DNA of 64,000 nt from Clostridium hydrogeniformans DSM 21757 (GCF_000686705.1 NZ_JMLJ01000006.1:186001-250000); one strand, 5' to 3'; shown: positions 1 through 9,031, counted from the stretch's first letter. Notes: generated by a model not told the origin, from the sequence alone. Numbers and translations: made by a program.

Positions 1-20
1 TATTTTAAAAGTGAAGTTAA

Positions 21-52
21 ACCACGACAATTAAAAATTGTCGTGGTTTTTT
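21..52 (+). terminator. Terminator of a gene left of the window
   Basis: A perfect 12-bp inverted repeat (ACCACGACAATT, 3-nt loop) is followed by a T-run on the plus strand. No plus-strand gene lies in the first 20 bases, so it probably ends a transcript entering from outside the window. The A-rich left flank means it could also act from the other side. Confidence 0.7.
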
Positions 53-180
53 ATTGTCTTATTTAGAATTACCTTTTAAGTTTGAAAAGGACGAGGATTA
101 ATGAATTAGATGTGAAGTAATGGAACATAATAACTTTGGTAGGCTTGGGTAGCAATATAAATAATAAATATATATAAATT

Positions 181-211
181 AAAATCCCGATTTTTTAAAA
201 TTCGGGATTTT
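181..211 (-). terminator. Terminator of the oleate hydratase gene
   Basis: A 10-bp hairpin (AAAATCCCGA / TCGGGATTTT) lies 28 bases past the oleate hydratase stop codon and is followed on the minus strand by a T-rich stretch. Bases 61-180 contain no convincing gene. Confidence 0.7.
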
Positions 212-238
212 AATCTAATTATCTAACTGTAAATGTTA

Positions 239-2032
239 TTAAACAATTCCATATTCTTTTAATAACTTTTCAATGTCTGTTCCTGCTACTTGTTTGAAAA
301 TTTTACGTTTAGTCATTGGTGGTAAATCAAGTTTTGGTTTTTCTCCATCTAATAAACACACACCTGCATTTAATAAATACCTGATATCATATCTTGAACC
401 ATATACCTCAGGAACTCCTTTTTCAACTCCAGTTAAAACATATACTGCTTCCATAGCTGTACGTCCTGAATATTCTATAGTAAATACAGTATCACGTCCT
501 GGATCATCTAATGTTTCAGCAAATTGTCCAAGGAAAGCAAAGTTTACTCCATTCTTTGGTACAACATATGGACGATCTCCAGCTGCACGAGGCATAAATT
601 GAGATGTAATAAATGGCATCATAACAGGAACCGCACTACATGATTTTGCTAATTCTTCAATTTCTTCTGTAGGAACACCTATATGATATAACCATTCTTT
701 TGTTATTTCCTTACCAGTACAATCTCTCATAGGCTTTTTAATATAATCTCCAGTGACATCAGAGAATAAACCATATACCCAAACAACAACATCTTTTTCA
801 GGTTGTCCATAATACTGTTCTTGACGATTTATTGTCCAACTCATTAACCATGAAGAGTCAAGAGCTGTAACTATTCCCCCTGTTACAGTGCGTCCACCAT
901 ATGGTGAACGTTTTGTGATCTTTTCAATATACTCTGGAACACGTTCATCATGACAAGTTACTGTACAAGACTCCCAATTAGATTTTTCTATATCTGTACA
1001 GAATTTATCTGGTCTTCCGAATTCATCTGATTGAGCCGCTATATTTCTCCATAACTTCCAACATCCTTCTGGCTCTTTATTAAATGGAGCAGGAGTATTG
1101 TCGTCACCATATCCAGAACCTTCAGTCATAGAACCATTAGTGATAAATACCAAATCATTCTCTGTTAAATCAATAGATATATCTTTTCCAGTTTTATCTG
1201 TTGCAACTATTCTTTTTGCCACCTTTTTATTATCTGAAATTAAGAACTCAACGTTATCAACAGTAACTCCATATTCAAATTTAGCACCATGATCCTCTAA
1301 ATATTTAACCATTGGTTTTACAAATGAAGTGTATTGATCATGTCTTGAAAATTGCAGAGCAGAAAGAGTTGGCAAACCACCTACATGGTGGATGAAACGA
1401 TTCATATATAATTTCATCTCTAAAGCACTATGCCAGTTCTCAAAAGCAAACATTGTTCTCCAATATATCCAGAAGTCAGTATTTAAAAGTTCTTCAGAAA
1501 AAATCTCTTCGATAGATTTATCCTCAAGTTCTTCATCTGTCATATTTACAAAAGCAGCTAATTCCATGGCTAACTCTTGACCTAAATTAAATTTACCATT
1601 GTCATATCTTTCACCTTGGTTTTTAGTAATACGACAATTGCTAAAGTTTGGATCATCGTAGTTTGTATAATAAAAGTGATCTAAAACTGTCATATTAGGA
1701 TCTTCTGTAGATGGTAATGAACTAAATAAACCCCATAAAACTTCAAAATGGTGACCCATTTCACGTCCACCACGTGCTACATAATCCACATTTTGACGAA
1801 CCTCTCCGTCTAAAGATCCCCCTGGAATATCTAATTGTTCTAAGAAGGTAATCTTGCTGCCATCCATGTGAGAATCACGAATTAAAAAACAACCAGCAGC
1901 TAAAGCTCCAATTCCAGTACCAATTAAATATGCTTTTTTATCTTCAATTCCTTTAGGCTTTCTTGCATTTACTAAAGCATGATAACTTCCATTTGTAAGT
2001 GTAAGTCTATCATCATGTGTCTTTAATTTCAT
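239..2032 (-). CDS. ohyA: Oleate hydratase (67-kDa myosin-cross-reactive antigen family)
   Basis: FAD-dependent hydratase that adds water to the cis-9 double bond of unsaturated fatty acids, making 10-hydroxy acids. It is a soluble, membrane-associated enzyme thought to detoxify host or dietary oleate. The 597-residue length fits the family. A dinucleotide-binding GTGIGALAAG motif (about residues 38-47) is followed by the characteristic EQLDIPGGSLDG stretch, and the C-terminal part carries the conserved FLGQFAE and FTIEYSGRTAMEAVY segments. The ATG has an AAGGAG site at good spacing. A TetR-family gene lies upstream on the same strand, separated by a large palindrome, which suggests fatty-acid-responsive control (inference). 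Identification is firm; substrate range is not visible. Confidence 0.96.
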   Translation of the reverse strand: MKLKTHDDRLTLTNGSYHALVNARKPKGIEDKKAYLIGTGIGALAAGCFLIRDSHMDGSKITFLEQLDIPGGSLDGEVRQNVDYVARGGREMGHHFEVLWGLFSSLPSTEDPNMTVLDHFYYTNYDDPNFSNCRITKNQGERYDNGKFNLGQELAMELAAFVNMTDEELEDKSIEEIFSEELLNTDFWIYWRTMFAFENWHSALEMKLYMNRFIHHVGGLPTLSALQFSRHDQYTSFVKPMVKYLEDHGAKFEYGVTVDNVEFLISDNKKVAKRIVATDKTGKDISIDLTENDLVFITNGSMTEGSGYGDDNTPAPFNKEPEGCWKLWRNIAAQSDEFGRPDKFCTDIEKSNWESCTVTCHDERVPEYIEKITKRSPYGGRTVTGGIVTALDSSWLMSWTINRQEQYYGQPEKDVVVWVYGLFSDVTGDYIKKPMRDCTGKEITKEWLYHIGVPTEEIEELAKSCSAVPVMMPFITSQFMPRAAGDRPYVVPKNGVNFAFLGQFAETLDDPGRDTVFTIEYSGRTAMEAVYVLTGVEKGVPEVYGSRYDIRYLLNAGVCLLDGEKPKLDLPPMTKRKIFKQVAGTDIEKLLKEYGIV

Positions 2033-2232
2033 TTTATCTCCTTCTTTCCTAATATTTTAATAGCTTTTAAATCTTACTATTATACTTAGAGATCTTTATA
2101 TTCACTCTATTTAATATATCCATATGGTGTAATAAATAATAAGTATTCTTCTAATTTTATGGATACTTATTGTCTGTAAGATTTCTATAAGTCTATGATA
2201 TAGTTTCTTTGTGTCTTTTTCATTAGATAAAC

Positions 2233-2267
2233 AAACTGCCATGTTCGAAATTCGAACATGGCAGTTT
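2233..2267. repeat. 35-bp near-perfect palindrome between TetR gene and ohyA
   Basis: Two 17-bp arms (AAACTGCCATGTTCGAA and its complement) flank one central base. It lies 67 bases past the TetR stop codon and about 200 bases before the ohyA start. It may be the TetR-gene terminator (short T-rich tail on the minus strand) or an operator; sequence alone does not decide. Confidence 0.7.
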
Positions 2268-2333
2268 ATTTGCTTAATTTTTAGTCATTTAGTTTAAAGT
2301 GTCTGATAAAAAAGAATAACCTCTTGCTTTTTA

Positions 2334-2903
2334 CTAAAGATTGCCTAAATCAGCACTTCGCTTAAGAGATAACTCAATATTCCCATCAAAAAGCTGCCCA
2401 ATTCTTCTGACGATAGTATCAGGATCTTCTTTCATTCCAGAGGCAATCCAGTGTAGTACCATTTCAGTTAGGGCACACTGATAAAAGGAAGCAATTATTT
2501 TTCTATCTCCTAAAGAAGCTGAGATTCCTTCGCTTACCTTTTCCACATACCTAACCATCACATTTCCTGATACATTGTATATATAATTTACTAATTCCTC
2601 TCTTTGCATGGAATTATATACATGATAAATAGCTTTTTTGTTTTCTAAAGCAAATCTAGCAGCTAAAATAAAACTCTCCTCCCAAGAGAGAGTATCATTG
2701 TATTCATCAATGACTGTCTGAAGTTCTGTTTGAAATATTTCTGATAGAAGTGCATATACATCTGTGTAGTAATAATAAAAAGTATTTCTGTTGATTTCAC
2801 ATTCTGTAGCAATATCCTTAACTGTGATTTTGTTAAGAGGACGCTCATTCAGCATCTTTATAAATACCTGACGAATGATTTTTCTGGTATATTGCTGTGC
2901 CAA
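2334..2903 (-). CDS. TetR/AcrR-family transcriptional regulator
   Basis: One-component DNA-binding repressor of 189 residues. The N-terminal helix-turn-helix is clear: TVKDIATECEINRNTFYYYY at about residues 24-43 is the TetR recognition-helix pattern. The rest is a helical ligand/dimer domain of unknown specificity. The start is TTG, chosen because a very strong AAGGAGG site lies 7 bases upstream. The next gene on the strand is oleate hydratase, so a role in sensing unsaturated fatty acids is plausible but inferred only from position. The family assignment is secure. Confidence 0.9.
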   Translation of the reverse strand: MAQQYTRKIIRQVFIKMLNERPLNKITVKDIATECEINRNTFYYYYTDVYALLSEIFQTELQTVIDEYNDTLSWEESFILAARFALENKKAIYHVYNSMQREELVNYIYNVSGNVMVRYVEKVSEGISASLGDRKIIASFYQCALTEMVLHWIASGMKEDPDTIVRRIGQLFDGNIELSLKRSADLGNL

Positions 2904-3278
2904 GTCCCCACCTCCTTGACCCTTTATCTTTATTCAAAATTATAACATATAGTAAATTATTTTCAAAAGTTAATTCATATAATTGTAAAATATCTTTAAT
3001 ACTATACTGATTAAGCTACTCATTCTTAATCTTTACATATAAATAACCCATAGATGTATTTTCATAAAAACATATCTCTTTGCTCATAGATTACATAATT
3101 TTATTAGATCTTAATATTATATAAAGTTCTTAAAATTATATTTGAAAATATTAAGCTTACTATGAAATATTGGAAGATTATTTTTATTCTAGTCGAAGTG
3201 ATTAGATAAAATTTTTATTAATTACCCCTGTTCTAATTCAAGTAATTATAACTTCTGCTATTGTAAATATATTATGCT
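2904..3278. other. AT-rich gap, no gene seen
   Basis: The 375-base stretch has stops in all frames at short intervals and no strong hairpin. It probably holds the TetR promoter on the minus strand and the 3' end of the small membrane-protein transcript. I could not assign exact promoter boxes. Confidence 0.5.
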
Positions 3279-3476
3279 TTATAAATGAAATAAAACGTCT
3301 ATTACATCTTTAATAATTCCACAACGCCAGCTTTTATAAAGTCCAATTCCTACAAATATTGAACCAACTATTGTTAGAGTTACTCCTAATGTAGCACTTA
3401 CCTCTCTTTGAAAGGCAAAATAAAAACATCCTATTGATACAAATATAAAGACTAAACAAGATAACACCTTTTTCAT
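3279..3476 (-). CDS. Small two-helix membrane protein of unknown function
   Basis: A 65-residue protein with two predicted membrane segments: about residues 4-22 (VLSCLVFIFVSIGCFYFAF) and 30-48 (GVTLTIVGSIFVGIGLY), followed by a short charged tail. The ATG is preceded by GAGGGAG at suitable spacing, and codon use matches its neighbours, so I believe it is real. A short inverted repeat TATCC-TGTA-GGATA (3501-3515) just upstream could be an operator. I do not recognise the family. The phosphatase gene lies 158 bases upstream on the same strand with no clear terminator between, so co-transcription is possible. Confidence 0.6.
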   Translation of the reverse strand: MKKVLSCLVFIFVSIGCFYFAFQREVSATLGVTLTIVGSIFVGIGLYKSWRCGIIKDVIDVLFHL

Positions 3477-3634
3477 AATATCTCCCTCTTTCTAATAATA
3501 TATCCTGTAAGGATATCCATTTATTAATCATAAAACCCTAAAATCTTTCATACTTTCTCCAAGAATATAGTGTGAAAACCACATCAAATTTTGCTTCATA
3601 ATAGCCACCTTTTGAAACTAAAATCTTTACTTAA

Positions 3635-4204
3635 TTACATTTTCACTAACAACTCACTATCAATTTCAGTAATTACAGCATTATCTGTTTTAAACTTCAT
3701 CATTTCATCGAAAGGCGTATTGGTTATATAACATTGTAAACACATGATTATAGCACTATGGGTTACAACTACAACATCATCATTCTCATTGATAATCTTA
3801 TGAAGTGCTGTTACAACCCGTTCTAACATCTCTTGATATGATTCTCCTTTTGGAGGTTTAGTATATCTTCGATTTATGTACCACTCCTTATATTCTACTG
3901 GATACTGTTCTTTTACTTCGGTCCATGATAGCCCTTCCCATTGTCCAAAATTTATCTCCTCTAATTCTTTTATTGATATATAGTCAACATTAGTTGCCTC
4001 ACTTAAAATTTCTGATGTTTTAAGTGCTCTTCTTTGTGGACTTGAATATATCTTTGAAAATCTATAATTTTTCTCTAATAGTTTATTACTCAGTTTTTCT
4101 GCCTGTTTAATTCCCGTTTCATTAAGTTCAATATCACAGCTTCCTTGTATTTTTTCTTTTAAATTCCAATCTGTTTGTCCATGTCTTATCAAAAATAATT
4201 TCAT
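3635..4204 (-). CDS. Histidine phosphatase family protein (phosphoglycerate-mutase-like)
   Basis: A 189-residue member of the histidine phosphatase superfamily. The phosphate-accepting LIRHGQTDWN motif is at residues 5-14 (catalytic His8), followed by the SSPQRRALKTSE arginine motif, a glutamate-bearing ELEEINFGQWEG segment and the second catalytic histidine in VVVVTHSAI near residue 150. The pattern resembles the cobalamin-pathway phosphatase CobC and broad-specificity GpmB-like phosphatases; no cobalamin genes are nearby, so the substrate is unknown. It probably acts in the cytosol. Confidence 0.9.
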   Translation of the reverse strand: MKLFLIRHGQTDWNLKEKIQGSCDIELNETGIKQAEKLSNKLLEKNYRFSKIYSSPQRRALKTSEILSEATNVDYISIKELEEINFGQWEGLSWTEVKEQYPVEYKEWYINRRYTKPPKGESYQEMLERVVTALHKIINENDDVVVVTHSAIIMCLQCYITNTPFDEMMKFKTDNAVITEIDSELLVKM

Positions 4205-4530
4205 AAATCATCCTCCACCTACTTCTCCCTAACAAGCTATATATTTACATTACTTAACTGTATAAAACATCACTATATCTTTCAAATATTCATTTTTGTT
4301 ATCTTCCAACTGGTTAGTCTTCTTTAAATTATATGAATATAGTCTTTGTCATGGTAATTCAATTTCTCCTTATAAAATAAGTACATTCATTTATCCACTA
4401 ACCCCAATCACTATATTGGTAATTATACCATATAATTCAAATTAATTTATTTAATACTACTCAATACTTACCCCCCTACTACCAAAAACACCATAATCTA
4501 TTATTTTTATTTTAGAAAATAATATAAAAT
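4205..4530. other. Intergenic AT-rich stretch
   Basis: No open frame of note. It should contain the minus-strand promoter of the phosphatase gene. The palindrome-plus-tail repeat begins at its right edge. Confidence 0.4.
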
Positions 4531-4654
4531 AAATTGACACCATAATATATATTATGGTGTCAATTTGATTCTAGGTGTCCTATTTAAGCCTAAGGTTATC
4601 TATAAAACCTTATATTATTTAACTAATTTAACCATAGTCTACACATCTATTGAG
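4531..4654. repeat. Palindrome-plus-tail repeat, copy 1
   Basis: It starts with a perfect 36-bp palindrome (arms AAATTGACACCATAAT at 4531-4546 and complement at 4551-4566, palindromic ATAT centre). A roughly 85-base tail follows, containing CTATTTAA, TAACTAATTTAACCATAGTCT and ACACAT blocks. The same order of palindrome and tail recurs at 9867-9992. No protein is encoded. Confidence 0.75.
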
Positions 4655-4853
4655 TAATGTATATAGATAAATTATATACAGTAATATAGTGTTATTATAA
4701 TCATTGTTTATATTTTACATAAAGATTTTCTCAAATAAAATTCTCTTTATGTAAAAGAATATGGATGTATGTTGATATCTTGGGCATAAAAAATTGAACT
4801 TCTAAATATGCTTTTTGTTTATCCCTTAGATATAATAAGTATCCAAAATAAAA

Positions 4854-4881
4854 AAAGATAACATTAAACAAAGTTATCTTT
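4854..4881 (-). terminator. Terminator of the CDGSH protein gene
   Basis: Hairpin AAAGATAAC / GTTATCTTT with a 10-base loop, followed by a T6 run on the minus strand, 17 bases past the stop codon. Confidence 0.85.
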
Positions 4882-4898
4882 TTGTTCTTCTTTAATTA

Positions 4899-5096
4899 TT
4901 ATTTTGTACGAACTTTACTCTCAAATTTACCTTGATGAGCACCATCGCAATGAGGTTTATTTTGTGATAAACCACATCTACATAAATGAAACTCAGAGGA
5001 GGTTTCCATAGTTTTACCTTCCCCATCAATTAATTCTGCTTCACCTTTTATAATAAGTGGTGCGTTATCAAGTACTTGAATTTTAATATCTGCCAT
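4899..5096 (-). CDS. CDGSH-type iron-sulfur protein
   Basis: A 65-residue protein with the CDGSH [2Fe-2S] motif: Cys39, Cys41, Cys50 and His54 in CRCG...PHCDGAH. The family (mitoNEET-like) holds a redox-active, pH-labile 2Fe-2S cluster through three cysteines and one histidine and works in electron or cluster transfer. The bacterial single-domain proteins are small like this one. It has an AGGGAGG-type site before the ATG. It is monocistronic, with its own terminator. Family assignment is firm; the physiological partner is unknown. Confidence 0.92.
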   Translation of the reverse strand: MADIKIQVLDNAPLIIKGEAELIDGEGKTMETSSEFHLCRCGLSQNKPHCDGAHQGKFESKVRTK

Positions 5097-5181
5097 TGCT
5101 TTATTCCTCCCTATTATATTTATTACTATGATTTATAAGATAAATCTATATCTTATTATGCACTTAAGTTAACACCTTATT

Positions 5182-5350
5182 CATAGAGGAAATCTTTCTT
5201 CAGGTGGTGTTCTTTCCACTATCTGAAGTTTAGATGAATTAGTCTATGAGTCTAGTAATTGTTATCCCCAACCTCTTAAGAGAATGGATAACAGTTGGTA
5301 GACATCAGATAAAAATCCAACTCACAAGAGACTCCTCCAGTTATCTGGGT
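5182..5350 (+). repeat. Two-hairpin structured repeat, copy A
   Basis: Hairpin 1 (5198-5228) has arms CTTCAG/CTGAAG with an inner GTGG/CCAC pair. A linker starting TTTAGATGAA follows, then hairpin 2 (5260-5293) with arms TGTTATCC/GGATAACA. CATCAGATAA...TTATCTGG (about 5304-5348) may form a third. The hairpin-linker-hairpin order matches copies at 9162-9285 and 28562-28682, which lie on the other strand. It has no coding potential. The design resembles the structured ends of IS200/IS605-type elements, but no transposase is present. Confidence 0.6.
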
Positions 5351-5420
5351 CTTTACCATATAAAGACAAGGTCATTAAATACTTATCCTAACTTTATTGC
5401 TATAAATTCTTATAAAATAT

Positions 5421-5485
5421 AAAAAGTTTCCAAGCATTGAAGTAACATCAGTAATCTATTTACTATTATAACAATACTTAGAAAC
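5421..5485 (-). terminator. Terminator of the rubredoxin/glutamate-synthase-like gene
   Basis: A 14-bp stem with two G-U pairs on the minus strand (GTTTCTAAGTATTG / CAATGCTTGGAAAC), a long loop of about 32 bases, then TTTTTATATTTT. Confidence 0.6.
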
Positions 5486-5541
5486 CATTATTTTTTATTA
5501 TCATATAAATAAGTCTTATGTCCTAATATAGGTAGTTGGTT

Positions 5542-6933
5542 TTACGTATGCCTTATATTTGTAAATTCTGATATTTCTCTGTTGATCGTGCATAAATCAT
5601 CAATGCAAATGTCATGAATCTTTGAATGTCCAGTAATCCTTCCAAATGTTTTAAGTTCTTCTAAAGAAACATTTAAAAAGTTTGCTACTCTCTTAGCGCC
5701 AGCTTCTACATTTAGTCGTTTTCTAAGTTCCGGATCTTGTGTTGCAATGCCTACTGGGCACAATCCAGTTCCACAGATTCGATACTGTTGACAAGCTGCT
5801 GCCATCAAAGCTGAAGAAGCTATTGCAACTGCATCTGCACCCATGGCCAGTGCTTTTGCAAAATCAGAGGATACCCTTAATCCTCCAGTAATAATAAGTT
5901 GTATATCTGATTTAACAGAATCTAAATATTTTCTTGCTCTATATAATGCATAAATTGTTGGAACACTTGTGGCATCCCTAATTATCTGAGGGCTTGCTGC
6001 AGTGGCTCCACCTCTTCCATCAATTGTAATGAAGTCAGGTTCTGCAAACACACAATATTCCATATCACTTTCAATCTTACATGCAGCGACTTTAATACCA
6101 ATTGGTCTTCCCCCTGATTCATCTCTTAGTTTACTTACTAACTCCTTCAGATCTTCTTTTGAGTTAATACTATCAAATTTAGATGGACTAATAACATCTT
6201 GACCCATTGGTTTATTTCTTATTTCAGCTATTTCTTTAGTTACTTTTTCCGCTGGAAGAAGTCCACCCATTCCAGGTTTACTTCCCTGCCCAATTTTAAT
6301 TTCAATAGCATCTGAATTTTGAAGATTTTCCTTAGTAACGCTATAAAGATTTGGTACATATTCAAATATGTATTTATAAGAAGTATTCATTTCTTCTGGT
6401 AAAATTCCACCCTCACCGCTGCACATTGCAGTTTTAGCCATAGCACTTCCTTTTGCCAATGCAATCTTTGTCTCCTTAGATAAAGCTCCAAATGACATGT
6501 GTGAAATATAAACAGGGTTCTCAAGTCTCATTGGCTTCTTTGCATTTTTACCAATTATTGTTACTGTATCAACTTCAGCAAACTCATCTAAAGGAGGTGG
6601 ATTTAGCTGATTTCCTAATATAAGAATATCATCCCAATTTGGAATATACATTTTTGTTCCCATTGAACCAATGATTTGTTTTCCTGTAACTGCCATTTGA
6701 TGTATTTCATCCATATAACGACTGCTTTTATCAGATCTTTCATATTCCTTTAAATAGGATAGATTATTTTCACCTTTATATACCTTAATATTTTCATCCT
6801 CTTTTTTGTTTATTTCTTTACTGTCTGTTATTTTTTCAAAAGCACTTGCAGGCTGTTTACATACTGGACATTCTTCAGGTGGTGTTTCTCCTTTGTGAAT
6901 ATAACCACATACTTTGCATTTATAACTTTCCAT
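5542..6933 (-). CDS. Rubredoxin-domain FMN glutamate-synthase-like oxidoreductase
   Basis: 463 residues. The N-terminus is a rubredoxin-like iron domain with Cys6-x2-Cys9 and Cys22-x2-Cys25. After a charged linker (to about residue 60) comes the FMN/iron-sulfur synthase domain of glutamate synthase (about residues 90-450), including FITIDGRGGATAASP and the 3Fe-4S cysteine pattern CQQYRICGTGLCPVG near the C-terminus. The glutaminase domain and the NADPH small subunit of true GltB/GltD are absent, as in archaeal-type stand-alone synthase domains. The reaction is therefore uncertain: it may transfer electrons from the rubredoxin domain to an unknown acceptor. Domain identification is firm; calling it glutamate synthase would be too strong. 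Confidence 0.9.
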   Translation of the reverse strand: MESYKCKVCGYIHKGETPPEECPVCKQPASAFEKITDSKEINKKEDENIKVYKGENNLSYLKEYERSDKSSRYMDEIHQMAVTGKQIIGSMGTKMYIPNWDDILILGNQLNPPPLDEFAEVDTVTIIGKNAKKPMRLENPVYISHMSFGALSKETKIALAKGSAMAKTAMCSGEGGILPEEMNTSYKYIFEYVPNLYSVTKENLQNSDAIEIKIGQGSKPGMGGLLPAEKVTKEIAEIRNKPMGQDVISPSKFDSINSKEDLKELVSKLRDESGGRPIGIKVAACKIESDMEYCVFAEPDFITIDGRGGATAASPQIIRDATSVPTIYALYRARKYLDSVKSDIQLIITGGLRVSSDFAKALAMGADAVAIASSALMAAACQQYRICGTGLCPVGIATQDPELRKRLNVEAGAKRVANFLNVSLEELKTFGRITGHSKIHDICIDDLCTINREISEFTNIRHT

Positions 6934-7341
6934 ACATATATTCCTCCTATTGTAGAAATGAGTAGATACTACCCATCTTTTAATTTATATATATGCTTTT
7001 TGAATTTATATATATTCCCTTTTCAGTTTATATCAACTAACATGATTTGCAGCACATAAGAATCTACAATCATTATCATAATGAATATATCTTTTACCTT
7101 TCGTATTATTTTATGCAATAGAGGATTATACCTATATCAACAAGTTATTCTATCATATAAATTGTGTACAGGTATTTCATTTGTAAATGCATGGTGTATA
7201 CATGATTTGATAGACACATAGAAGGTACTTTAATAAAATAAGTAAAAGAATTCTTCCCAAAAGAATATAATACAAAACATATTAATTGCTTTAAGTTATG
7301 TATATCTGGTGTTTCTGAATTAGCCCATCTTAACCAAAAGC
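6934..7341. other. AT-rich intergenic region
   Basis: Nothing codes convincingly. A 77-codon minus-strand frame (7145-7378) lacks a ribosome site and reads through the terminator hairpin, so I do not call it. Confidence 0.5.
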
Positions 7342-7367
7342 CCCTCAAACCTAAAAAGGTCTGAGGG
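7342..7367 (-). terminator. Terminator of the ABC-F gene
   Basis: An 11-bp stem (CCCTCAGACCT / AGGTTTGAGGG read on the minus strand, one G-U pair) with a short T-rich tail, about 120 bases past the ABC-F stop. Confidence 0.65.
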
Positions 7368-7487
7368 ACATACAACACTCTTCAATATTTACTTAAAGAT
7401 CTTCAAAAGCTTTAAAATGGAGATCATTTATTTACTCAAATCTTACTTTTATATTCCCATTAAATACACTAATTACCATTTATCCCT

Positions 7488-8966
7488 TTACAATCTTATT
7501 GTTTTTGTTGCAACATTTTCACAAAATGCACTATCATGCTCAACAAACAAAATTGTAGATTCATGTTCAATTAACAATTTCTCAATTTGCATACGAGAAA
7601 TAACATCGATAAAATTCAATGGTTCATCCCAAATATACAAATGTGCTCGTTCACACAAACTTTTGGCAATCAATACCTTTTTCTTCTGTCCCCCACTAAA
7701 ATCCTCCATATTCTTTTCAAACTGTTCTCTTGAAAAATCAAGTTTTCTAAGAATTGATTTAAATAAGCTCTCGTCAATACAGTGTTTATCTGCATACTCA
7801 GATAAGTTACCATATAAATCTGAAGTATCTTGTGATACATAGGAAATAATTAATTTATTATTCTTTCTTACAATTCCACTATGGGGGATGTCTTCTCCAT
7901 AAATTAATTTCAATATACTTGATTTTCCACTGCCATTCTTTCCTTGAATAGCAATTCTTTCACCTTGCTCTATAGTGAAACTTACTCCTTCACATACAAT
8001 TCTATCGTTGTATTTAATTACAACCTCTGTAAGTTCTACAAGCTTTTTATCATGGAAAGGAATCGTTACTATCTTTAAACTTTCATTGTATTCAACATTT
8101 TTAAGAAGCTTTGATTTTTCCTCAATCATGTTTTGTTGTCTAGCTTCTATATTTTTAGCACGCTTCATCATTTTTGCGGCTTTATGGCCAACATATCCTT
8201 TATCTAACTTGCTCCCAGAATTAGTAGTTCCATACTTGCTGCTTTCAACACTATCTGACCACGTAGATGTACGTTTTGCTGATTTGGAAAGTCTGTTAAT
8301 ATCCTTTTTTAATTTTTCATTTTCTGCTTGCTCAAATCCATCTTGTAATTCTTTGTTTCTCCACCATGAAGAAAAATTACCTTTTTGTATCTCAATATTA
8401 GTTTTATTAATAGACAAGATATGGTCAACACAATTATCTAAAAAAGACCTATCATGAGAAATCAGAACAAATCCTTTCTTTTTTTTCAAGTAATTACTTA
8501 GTTTTTGCCTAGCTTCAGAATCTAAATGATTGGTAGGCTCATCAATAAGTAAGAAGGAGTTCTCCTTCAAAAACATAGCAGCTAGCAAAGCTTTGGTCTG
8601 CTCTCCTTTAGATAGTGTGTTAAACTGTCTATATAAAGCATCATAATCCATATCTAACAAAGATAACTCTTTTACTATTTCCCAATCCATTGAATTTGGA
8701 CTAATCTCTTTTATAACATCTATTGTAAAATTGCTTTTCTCCTGCACCTCATAAGGAAAATATTCAAAAGTCACATCTGCTGAGATGTTTCCATTATATT
8801 CGTGCTTTCCAAGCAAAAGATTTAGAAAAGTAGTCTTTCCCCTTCCATTCCTTCCAGTAAATCCTAATTTCCAATCTGTATCAATTTGAAAACTTACATT
8901 TTCAAAAATATTATCATAACTACCTTCATAACCAAAGGTTAGATTTGTAACATTTATTAAAGACAT
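7488..8966 (-). CDS. ABC-F ribosomal protection protein, Lsa-like
   Basis: 492 residues, two ATP-binding cassettes in one chain with no membrane segment. This is the ABC-F layout that rescues ribosomes from lincosamides, streptogramin A and pleuromutilins. Walker A boxes are GRNGRGKTT and GKNGSGKSS; signature motifs are LSKGEQT and FSGGQKKK; Walker B is LLIDEPTNHLD in domain 1 and the variant IWDEPLNFID in domain 2. The opening MSLINVTNLTFGYEGSYDNI is typical of the Lsa family and of clostridial CplR-type proteins. I start at 8966 rather than the in-frame ATG at 9005 because GAGGAGG lies 8 bases before it. A long leader with promoter, leader peptide and attenuator lies upstream. Exact drug spectrum cannot be read from sequence. 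Confidence 0.9.
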   Translation of the reverse strand: MSLINVTNLTFGYEGSYDNIFENVSFQIDTDWKLGFTGRNGRGKTTFLNLLLGKHEYNGNISADVTFEYFPYEVQEKSNFTIDVIKEISPNSMDWEIVKELSLLDMDYDALYRQFNTLSKGEQTKALLAAMFLKENSFLLIDEPTNHLDSEARQKLSNYLKKKKGFVLISHDRSFLDNCVDHILSINKTNIEIQKGNFSSWWRNKELQDGFEQAENEKLKKDINRLSKSAKRTSTWSDSVESSKYGTTNSGSKLDKGYVGHKAAKMMKRAKNIEARQQNMIEEKSKLLKNVEYNESLKIVTIPFHDKKLVELTEVVIKYNDRIVCEGVSFTIEQGERIAIQGKNGSGKSSILKLIYGEDIPHSGIVRKNNKLIISYVSQDTSDLYGNLSEYADKHCIDESLFKSILRKLDFSREQFEKNMEDFSGGQKKKVLIAKSLCERAHLYIWDEPLNFIDVISRMQIEKLLIEHESTILFVEHDSAFCENVATKTIRL

Positions 8967-9031
8967 ATTTTTGTCCTCCTCTGTATTTAATATTATAAAT
9001 ATCAAAATCAGAACAATAGGCGACCTTGTTA

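Noticed and set aside
273-602. Open frame antisense to oleate hydratase
   Set aside because: Pure shadow of a well-identified gene on the other strand, without start signals; the same applies to the many other antisense frames.
5182-5350. Named riboswitch or known RNA class for the structured repeat
   Set aside because: I could not match its conserved blocks to a class with confidence, so it is left unnamed.
7145-7378. 77-codon minus-strand frame
   Set aside because: No ribosome site, and it reads through the ABC-F terminator hairpin.
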